Positions 1-5,227 of a DNA stretch of 8,151 nt are shown piece by piece. The position numbers and the translations under genes are program-made. The stretch's first letter is position 1, and each line of letters opens with the position of its first letter. A model generated the notes under the pieces. It made no database searches. It saw nothing but the letters and a program-made list of their open reading frames with translations, and was not told where the DNA came from. Origin of the DNA: JAGXQV01 sp041674485 (GTDB taxonomy: Bacteria > Pseudomonadota > Gammaproteobacteria > Burkholderiales > Sulfuricellaceae); assembly GCA_041674485.1 (NCBI GenBank), contig JBAYVP010000243.1, forward strand, positions 1 to 8,151. Reading direction: 5' to 3'.

Positions 1-137
1 TCGATCGCGTGGCGTGGTCGTGTCGTCGTTCGGAATTGAGCTGTCGCCAAAAATGTGCCGCAGTTCCGGGGCAGCTGCGCGCGTTAAGATGCTTTCCTTA
101 CGGGTTTACCGAATGTTTACACTGGAAACGCTATCGT

Positions 138-166
138 TTGAGTTATCTCTCTGAATGAACTATGCT
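138..166 (+). promoter_or_regulatory. Putative sigma70 promoter of the beta-propeller gene
   Basis: A TTGAGT hexamer at 138-143 and a TATGCT hexamer at 161-166 are separated by exactly 17 bases. Each matches the sigma70 consensus at four of six positions. Transcription would begin near 172-175, leaving a leader of roughly 30 bases before the ATG at 202. This also argues against the in-frame TTG at 169, which would lie at or before the transcript start. No operator-like palindrome was seen beside it. The call rests on hexamers and spacing only. Confidence 0.5.
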
Positions 167-188
167 TATTGCATCGTTTTTTTAATTC

Positions 189-194
189 AGGGAG
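189..194 (+). promoter_or_regulatory. Ribosome binding site that fixes the start of the beta-propeller gene
   Basis: AGGGAG lies seven bases upstream of the ATG at 202. The alternative in-frame TTG at 169 has no comparable purine-rich stretch upstream. Starting at 202 also gives a compact signal peptide beginning MATLLQFLKR rather than one with an extra 11-residue polar extension. Confidence 0.75.
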
Positions 195-201
195 TTCCGC
201 C

Positions 202-2742
202 ATGGCGACGTTATTGCAATTCCTGAAACGGGCTGTACGGCTTGTGCTGGCAGGGGTGGTGCTGGTGGGCGCGATGGCGGCGTCGGCGAATGACACGCTG
301 GATATTGCGCTGAAGCCGGGGTGGAACTTTATCGGTTTGCCGCGCGATATCGACGCCCGCGATTTGGCCGCCACGAATGCCGCTATCGGCGACGTGGCGG
401 TGTTGCGCCAGGGGCTGATCGTCAATGCGCGCTGGAACGATCTCAAGCTCTTGCGCGGCGAGGGTGTGGCGGTTTACGGCAACGCCGCAAGCACCCTGAG
501 CCTGCCGCTCCCGGCAAACGCCAGGTCCAGTGCGCCGCAGCGTAGCGATACGCTGGCATTGCAAGCCGGGCTGAATGCCGTGTCCCTGCCGGTGGATGCC
601 ACCGTTTCGCCGCGCCTGTTCGGCGACCGTGCCGTGCTGGGCTGGGAAAACGGCGGCTGGAGCGCCTATCCCAATGCCGCCGCGCGGCGTTATGGCTACG
701 GGGATGCGCCGCCCCTGAAATCGCTCAAGGCTGGGCAAGGGTTCCTGGTTATCGGCGATGCGCCGTTGAGCGGCGCGGTGAGCGATTTGGCGAGTCAGCT
801 CCAGCCTTTCGCCGGCGAAAGCGAAATGCTTGCCTATCTGCGCGAGCAGGCGAAGCTGCGGCGCAGTTATGCAACCGTTGCGGACAATAGTCTCAATCCT
901 GTTGTTGCGCCTGCCAACGACGACTGTAGGCTTACGCCCTTTCCTTACCCTGTAACGACACTGTCGCCAAGCACCATCATTCCTCCCACCGCAGCCTCTT
1001 CCACCACGAGTTCCGGGGCGACCAACACCACCAGCACCAACCGTCAGGAACAAGGGGTGGACGAGTCCGACATCGTCAAGCATAACGAACGCTATATTTT
1101 TTATACCAACGCCCGCACCAAGCGCATCCTGGTGACCGATTTCGGTGCGCTGACCCAAAACGGCAAGCCGTTGGGTGAAATTTCCCTGGGGCAATGCGTC
1201 ACTATCGAAGCCATGTATCTCAGCGGCGACCGTCTCGCCGTGGTGCATGGCGACGGCGGGGATTATTGGGGAATGTGGTCGCAGAGCGCCTATTCCTACT
1301 GGAATCGCAGCAGCCGGGTCGATATATTCGATGTGGCCGACCCCGCAAAGGCGCAGAAAATCGCCTCGCTGCAACTCGACGGCACGGTGGTGGATAGCCG
1401 CCTGCTGGATAGCCGCCTGCATTTGATCGTGCGCTACGTGCCTTATCTGGTCGTCGAATACGAAAAAATAAACGCCTGCGTCAACGATGGAAACAGAATA
1501 TGCGTGCCGTCCGGCACGGTGTACAGCGGGAGTTACTACCTGTGTTACCCGGCTGCGCAGGCCCAGGAGGTGTCCGCCTCGTGCATCGTGCCCGATTTGG
1601 ACAATCCGAAATTCAAGGAAGAAAAGCTGGTTCCCCAACTGACCGACCTGTTGATTGGAGAGCGCTCTCCGCTATTCCAGCCCGACAAGTTTTACGCGCC
1701 GGCCAAGCTCGACCAGAATTCCAACACCATCTCGGTGCTGGCACTGGACATCGGCAGCGGCAAACTGGTCGACAAGGTCGGCTTGTTCGGCAACCTGGAT
1801 ACGCTATATATGTCCACTGAGAACCTTTATCTGGTGAGCGCCGAATATCCCCGTTACTTCGGCTGGCAGGTGCAGGCCGATAACGAAACGCGCAGCAAGG
1901 TTTATCGCTTTTCCGTGGGCAACACCCTCGATTACACCGGCAGTGCGTTCGTCGACGGCACGGTGCTCAACCAGTTCAGCCTGGGCGAGCACCAGGGCGT
2001 GCTGCGCATTGCCACCACCCGCCGGTTCTGGGACCAGGACTGGCGCAGCAACACCGAAAACCAGGTTGCCACCTTGCAGGGCGGCAAGGGCGACTTTGTC
2101 CAGGCGGGCGTCCTCGGCGGCCTGGGCAAACCCGGCGAAACCATACGCAGCGCCCGCTTTCTGGGCGACAAGGGCTATCTGGTCACGTTCCGCAATACCG
2201 ATCCGCTATACACCCTGGACCTCAGTGACCCGAAAAATCCCCGCAAGGTCGGCGAACTGACGATACCCGGCTATTCCAGCTACCTTCATCCGGTGGACGA
2301 ACAACGCCTCCTGTCCATCGGGCGCGACGCCGACAGCAACGGACTCACCCAGGGGCTGCTGGTGCAACTTTTCGACATCGCAGACTTCGCTCACCCGAAG
2401 CTGGCCGACAAGCGCCTTTACGGCACGAACTGGACAACCCGCAGCAGCGCCGAAAACGACCACAAGGCTTTCACTTACCGTGCCGACGGCCTGTTGGCCT
2501 TCGACCTGGAATCGCAGGAATGCGGCGTCAAAGACTACTGGACATGCCCCACCACCACCGCCCTCAAGCTGCTCAAGGTGGACGGCTTGAGCTTCAAGGA
2601 TGCAGGCGAAATAAAAGGCAGCGACCTCACCGGCTACTACTACAACGACAAGTTCCGCAGCCTGCTTTTCGACTACGACGGAAACACCTGGGCGGGGTTT
2701 CTCAAAGGCGAGGAATGGAAGACGGAGAGGGTGGGAGGGTGA
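202..2742 (+). CDS. Secreted beta-propeller domain protein (PF09826-type)
   Basis: The product is 846 residues. Residues 1-29 form a signal peptide: basic LKRAVR, a hydrophobic core, then a likely cut after AASA. Residues about 33-190 contain two related modules, beginning with LKPGWNFIGLP (about 37-47) and LQAGLNAVSLP (about 120-130) and closing with GEGVAVYG and GQGFLVIG. A Ser/Thr/Pro-rich linker (about 252-281) leads to GVDESDIVK (285-293), the typical opening of the 'Beta_propel' family. Blade-like repeats follow, such as VDIFDVADPAKAQKI and LYTLDLSDPKNPRKVGEL. Several cysteines (for example in INACVNDGNRIC and QECGVKDYWTC) fit disulfides outside the cytoplasm. Family members are exported proteins of unknown biochemical role in bacteria and archaea; no catalytic residues are evident. 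The export site could be periplasm, cell surface or medium. The last codons (ERVGG) are encoded by G-rich sequence that grades into the downstream 7-bp repeat array, so the C-terminus may have been altered by it. Confidence 0.85.
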   Translation: MATLLQFLKRAVRLVLAGVVLVGAMAASANDTLDIALKPGWNFIGLPRDIDARDLAATNAAIGDVAVLRQGLIVNARWNDLKLLRGEGVAVYGNAASTLSLPLPANARSSAPQRSDTLALQAGLNAVSLPVDATVSPRLFGDRAVLGWENGGWSAYPNAAARRYGYGDAPPLKSLKAGQGFLVIGDAPLSGAVSDLASQLQPFAGESEMLAYLREQAKLRRSYATVADNSLNPVVAPANDDCRLTPFPYPVTTLSPSTIIPPTAASSTTSSGATNTTSTNRQEQGVDESDIVKHNERYIFYTNARTKRILVTDFGALTQNGKPLGEISLGQCVTIEAMYLSGDRLAVVHGDGGDYWGMWSQSAYSYWNRSSRVDIFDVADPAKAQKIASLQLDGTVVDSRLLDSRLHLIVRYVPYLVVEYEKINACVNDGNRICVPSGTVYSGSYYLCYPAAQAQEVSASCIVPDLDNPKFKEEKLVPQLTDLLIGERSPLFQPDKFYAPAKLDQNSNTISVLALDIGSGKLVDKVGLFGNLDTLYMSTENLYLVSAEYPRYFGWQVQADNETRSKVYRFSVGNTLDYTGSAFVDGTVLNQFSLGEHQGVLRIATTRRFWDQDWRSNTENQVATLQGGKGDFVQAGVLGGLGKPGETIRSARFLGDKGYLVTFRNTDPLYTLDLSDPKNPRKVGELTIPGYSSYLHPVDEQRLLSIGRDADSNGLTQGLLVQLFDIADFAHPKLADKRLYGTNWTTRSSAENDHKAFTYRADGLLAFDLESQECGVKDYWTCPTTTALKLLKVDGLSFKDAGEIKGSDLTGYYYNDKFRSLLFDYDGNTWAGFLKGEEWKTERVGG

Positions 2743-2745
2743 AGT

Positions 2746-2796
2746 GGGTGAGGGGTGAGGGGTGAGGCGTGGTGATGGGTGATGGGTAATGGGGGA
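2746..2796. repeat. G-rich heptanucleotide array (GGGTGAN), about 7 units
   Basis: Units GGGTGAG at 2746, 2753 and 2760 are followed by a degenerate stretch and then GGGTGAT (2777), GGGTAAT (2784) and GGGGGAT. A related unit, GGGTGAA at 2737-2743, contains the stop codon of the beta-propeller gene. The array is the reverse complement of the C-rich array at 2821-2967. The two can pair as a long stem with a loop of about 24 bases, between two convergent genes. Confidence 0.85.
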
Positions 2797-2820
2797 TGAG
2801 AAACCTCACGACCATCGCCC

Positions 2821-2967
2821 TTCACCCATCACCCATCACCCATCACCTTTCACCCCTCACCCCTCACCCCTCACCCATCACCCATTACCCATCACCCATT
2901 ACCCATCACCCATTACCCATCACCCCTCACCCATCACCCATCACCCATCACCCATCACCCATTACCA
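2821..2967. repeat. C-rich heptanucleotide array (NTCACCC), 21 units
   Basis: Twenty-one consecutive 7-bp units run without a break in phase from TTCACCC (2821) to ATTACCA (2961). Most are ATCACCC, with CTCACCC and ATTACCC variants. Units 9-15 alternate ATCACCC and ATTACCC, giving a 14-bp higher-order period that suggests duplication of pairs. The complementary strand carries a GGG run every seven bases, a regular G-quadruplex-like pattern. It ends about 12 bases past the stop codon of the minus-strand gene. With the inverted array at 2746-2796 it may act as a two-way transcription terminator, which is inference. Reading frames through it encode only HHPSPIT-type repeats and are not genes. 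Confidence 0.93.
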
Positions 2968-2978
2968 TCCCCTCCCCC

Positions 2979-4754
2979 TCAGCACACCATACCGAAGCCC
3001 AGCAGGCGCGTTTTTTCGCGGAATTTGTCCAGAAGTTCGGTGCGCACAGCCAGCGTTTTTTTCCCGGCGCGCAGGCACAGGGGGCTGGTTTCCTTGTGGC
3101 CGGCAATGGCTTCGGCGGTTTCTTCGTCGCGGCACTCGATCAATAGCGCGTTGCCCACCGTCTTGAGCGCCTTGCCGTTGCGCTCGCACTGGCGGATAAA
3201 AGATTCGACAAACTCGGGCAGCGGGATGTCGTCGCGGCTTTCCAGAAAACCCTGCAATTCCGCGATATCGTGGCCTCTCTCGATGGCGGACAGCGCTTTT
3301 TCCCGCTCCAGCCGCCAACAGCCGGGCTGGAGCGGCACTGCCCAATTTTCGAGGAACAGGGTTTCTTCGGCGGCGAGGGCGCCGTTAACGACGTTCACCT
3401 GCAAGCTGGGCAACACCGACAAGGCCACGTTGCTGGAAATGGCAGCCGGTCGGTAGGCGGCGTCGAGACCGAGCACGTAAGCCCCGAGCGATGTCAGGCG
3501 AAAGGCGCTCAAGCCGTCGTAACGGCTGAGAAAGGTCAGATCGTCGGCGCCCCACATGTCGCGATAATCATCGCGCGCTTCCATCGGATCGTAGTAAGCG
3601 ATATCCACCATGCCGAGCGTCGCCGCGTACTCGAACAGCAGCGCAAAAATGTAGCGCTCCTGCAGAATGTTCCAGCCGTTCGAGCCTTCATAACCCAAGC
3701 TTCCGTACTGGCGTTCGCTCACGTAGAGTTTCCAGGCTTCGTGCGCCACCTCAAAGTTCCGACCGGAAGCCTGCATGAAGCGGGAAAACTCCTCAACGTC
3801 CACCCAGCGACCGACCGGGCATAGCCGCAAAGCGTCCTCAATCGCCGCGCGCCGGGGAGCAAGGGCGGTCATCACGCGCCCCTTGGAATTCTGTCCCTTG
3901 ATGACGTCGATACGGCTGAATTCGTCGAATGTGGTGGTTTTTAGCCACTTTCGCCATAGTCCGCGCAGCACTTCCAGCGGCGGCGCGCTTAAGGATTTGA
4001 CGCCTGCCGGGCTGAGCGCGAGGCGTCCCCCCATGCACACCGCCAGCCCGCCGGCCTGCAAGAGCATAGGCCAGGCAAAGGCCTTGATCGGGCCAATTTC
4101 CTGATCCCATTTGTTTTTCTTTTCGACCCAGGGATAGAAATCGCCGTCCGCCAGTTTTTCCGTGAGCAGGCGCAGGGCGGCGACGCCCGGCAGCGCGGTT
4201 TTTTCACTGACCGGAATTCGCGTCTGCTCTATCGTGCGCAACATGACCACCACTTCCTGCAAGGCTACACGCTCGGTCGGACGTATCGTCAAACCGACTT
4301 CTTCCTCCAGCGCTTCCCGGCTTTCCAGTTCAAACGGAGCAGGTTGCGGCACGAATGCTTTCAGGAGCGTTTGCAGGTCGGCTGGGACAAGATAGCTGCG
4401 CCCATCGTGCGCGTAGTGAAAGAACAGCCCCAACGCCGACCTTTTGCTGCTGGAATAACCGTGTGATTTGGCGCCCACCACATGAAACGACGGGACGCGC
4501 AGGTACTTGGCGTGAAACCGTTGCGCCTCATACTCGCCGAGCGGATGATATATGGCTTCTGCAACGGCGGCCTGCTGCGTTTCGTCCAGCACTGACCAAA
4601 GCGTCTTCAACCCAGGGCCGTGCATGGCGCCATTGATGCGTTCAATCAATTCGTCCTTGCGCCCGGTCAATGCGGCGTTCGGCACATGGCTCGCCAAATC
4701 CTTCAACTCCGGCACCGTGAGGCGTGCCAGCGCGTCTCTCAGCATTATCGACAT
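2979..4754 (-). CDS. SAP-like plus XPB/Ssl2 helicase-associated domain protein, no helicase motor
   Basis: The product is 591 residues. GAAGGGA lies six bases upstream of the ATG at 4754 on the minus strand; a second ATG three codons in is possible. Residues about 10-45 (LTVPELKDLASHV, GRKDELIERI) resemble a SAP or Rho-N-like helix-extended-helix nucleic-acid-binding motif. The middle is mostly helical with Arg/Lys/Trp-rich patches such as LRGLWRKWLK (263-272), plausibly winged-helix. Residues about 440-591 match the pattern of the helicase XPB/Ssl2-associated domain (PF13625-type): LPSLQVNVV, CWRLEREKALSAIERGHDIAELQGFLES, IPLPEFVESFIRQ, ALLIECRDEETA, and an ending like LRELLRRLGY (FREKTRLLGFGM). 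No Walker A, DEAD/DEAH box or other ATPase motif is visible, and there is no signal peptide or membrane segment, so it is probably cytoplasmic. A DNA repair or recombination accessory role is inference. It stands alone, convergent with the beta-propeller gene. Confidence 0.8.
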   Translation of the reverse strand: MSIMLRDALARLTVPELKDLASHVPNAALTGRKDELIERINGAMHGPGLKTLWSVLDETQQAAVAEAIYHPLGEYEAQRFHAKYLRVPSFHVVGAKSHGYSSSKRSALGLFFHYAHDGRSYLVPADLQTLLKAFVPQPAPFELESREALEEEVGLTIRPTERVALQEVVVMLRTIEQTRIPVSEKTALPGVAALRLLTEKLADGDFYPWVEKKNKWDQEIGPIKAFAWPMLLQAGGLAVCMGGRLALSPAGVKSLSAPPLEVLRGLWRKWLKTTTFDEFSRIDVIKGQNSKGRVMTALAPRRAAIEDALRLCPVGRWVDVEEFSRFMQASGRNFEVAHEAWKLYVSERQYGSLGYEGSNGWNILQERYIFALLFEYAATLGMVDIAYYDPMEARDDYRDMWGADDLTFLSRYDGLSAFRLTSLGAYVLGLDAAYRPAAISSNVALSVLPSLQVNVVNGALAAEETLFLENWAVPLQPGCWRLEREKALSAIERGHDIAELQGFLESRDDIPLPEFVESFIRQCERNGKALKTVGNALLIECRDEETAEAIAGHKETSPLCLRAGKKTLAVRTELLDKFREKTRLLGFGMVC

Positions 4755-4871
4755 GATGAGTCCCTTCGGAAATTACGTTGCGCGCCGCGCCGGAATCAGC
4801 GGGACATTTCGCATGGGGGTTGATGAACAGGCGCAATCCTGCCCTGATTTTAAAAGCCGGAACCGGAGGTT

Positions 4872-4931
4872 ATTTTACCGCAGAGACGCACGCGAGGAAA
4901 TAACGAAACCTTTGCGCCTCTGCGGTAAAAT
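4872..4931. repeat. 60-bp palindromic repeat with ACCGCAGAG core
   Basis: The arms are ATTTTACCGCAGAGACGCA (4872-4890) and, inverted, TGCGCCTCTGCGGTAAAAT (4913-4931): 18 of 19 positions pair across a 22-base middle. A trinucleotide GTT directly abuts both ends (4869-4871 and 4932-4934), which could be a short target duplication or chance. The same ACCGCAGAGACGC core occurs twice more, inverted, inside the element at 4993-5170. It lies between divergent genes, about 120 bp upstream of the minus-strand gene. Confidence 0.85.
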
Positions 4932-4982
4932 GTTTGTAACTCGGTGTCGCCTTGATGCACTTCCTTATTGCCACTATCCTGA

Positions 4983-4992
4983 AGCGTTTTGG
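4983..4992. repeat. 10-bp target duplication, left copy (AGCGTTTTGG)
   Basis: AGCGTTTTGG lies immediately outside the left end of the inverted-repeat element. The identical ten bases lie immediately outside its right end at 5171-5180. This is the expected footprint of a transposition-type insertion. Confidence 0.8.
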
Positions 4993-5170
4993 CAGGGTAA
5001 ATTTGTTCTCGGCACGGAAAAAAAATTATTCACCGCAGAGACGCCGAGACGCTGAGAAATCAATGAAAAGGGTGAAACCATTCAATTCTACAACCCATTG
5101 TTTTTCCTCAGCGCCTGAAGCGTCTCTGCGGTGAATGGTTTTTCCCCAGGCGGAGAACAAATTTACCCTG
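4993..5170. mobile_element. MITE-like non-autonomous element, 178 bp
   Basis: The ends are perfect 18-bp inverted repeats, CAGGGTAAATTTGTTCTC (4993-5010) and its reverse complement at 5153-5170. Pairing continues inward through A-rich segments, then a perfect 17-bp inverted pair ATTCACCGCAGAGACGC (5028-5044, 5120-5136), then CGCTGAG/CTCAGCG. The whole element is therefore nearly one hairpin with arms of about 64 bases. It carries no transposase. The 10-bp direct repeat AGCGTTTTGG flanks it exactly. Target duplications of 9-12 bp occur in IS4-related families among others, but the helper family cannot be named from this window. It sits about 50 bp upstream of the caspase start codon, so it falls in that gene's promoter or leader zone. 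Confidence 0.85.
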
Positions 5171-5180
5171 AGCGTTTTGG
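5171..5180. repeat. 10-bp target duplication, right copy (AGCGTTTTGG)
   Basis: Identical to 4983-4992 and directly adjacent to the right terminal inverted repeat. Removing the element plus one copy joins the left flank to a leader of about 47 bases before the caspase ATG. Confidence 0.8.
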
Positions 5181-5204
5181 AGTGGCATCCTGACAAATTA
5201 TTAA
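5177..5204 (+). promoter_or_regulatory. Weak candidate promoter of the caspase gene
   Basis: TTGGAG (5177-5182) and TATTAA (5199-5204) are spaced by 16 bases. The -35 matches consensus at three positions and the -10 at four. The -35 would overlap the right copy of the target duplication, directly next to the MITE. It is the best placed candidate, but not a strong one. Confidence 0.25.
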
Positions 5205-5214
5205 AGCGTTCAAC

Positions 5215-5220
5215 AGGAAA
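5215..5220 (+). promoter_or_regulatory. Ribosome binding site of the caspase gene
   Basis: AGGAAA lies seven bases before the ATG at 5228. It selects this start over the in-frame ATG at 5135, which lies inside the MITE and has no ribosome binding site. The 31 residues between the two starts are translated repeat. Confidence 0.7.
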
Positions 5221-5227
5221 ATCACCT

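Noticed and set aside
169..201. Upstream TTG start for the beta-propeller gene
   Set aside because: It has no ribosome binding site, lies at or before the predicted transcript start, and places polar residues before an otherwise complete signal peptide.
1391..1420. Perfect 15-bp tandem duplication (TGGATAGCCGCCTGC twice) encoding DSRLLDSRL
   Set aside because: The surrounding propeller strand has the length I expect for the family at this point, so it is not clearly an insertion; probably chance codon convergence.
211..1638. Long 475-residue open frame antisense to the beta-propeller gene
   Set aside because: It is a by-product of the GC-rich codon use of the sense gene; it has no recognisable domain, and the sense frame has a signal peptide, family motifs and a ribosome binding site.
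2821..2967. CRISPR array
   Set aside because: The units are 7 bp and contiguous, with no spacers; it is a simple tandem repeat.
2789..3166. Plus-strand open frames through the heptamer array (HHPSPIT repeats)
   Set aside because: They are translations of a 7-bp DNA repeat running into the antisense of a real gene, without a ribosome binding site.
5135..5227. Upstream ATG start for the caspase gene
   Set aside because: The extra 31 residues are translated from the MITE arm and its flank, and the ATG at 5228 has AGGAAA upstream and opens a normal signal peptide.
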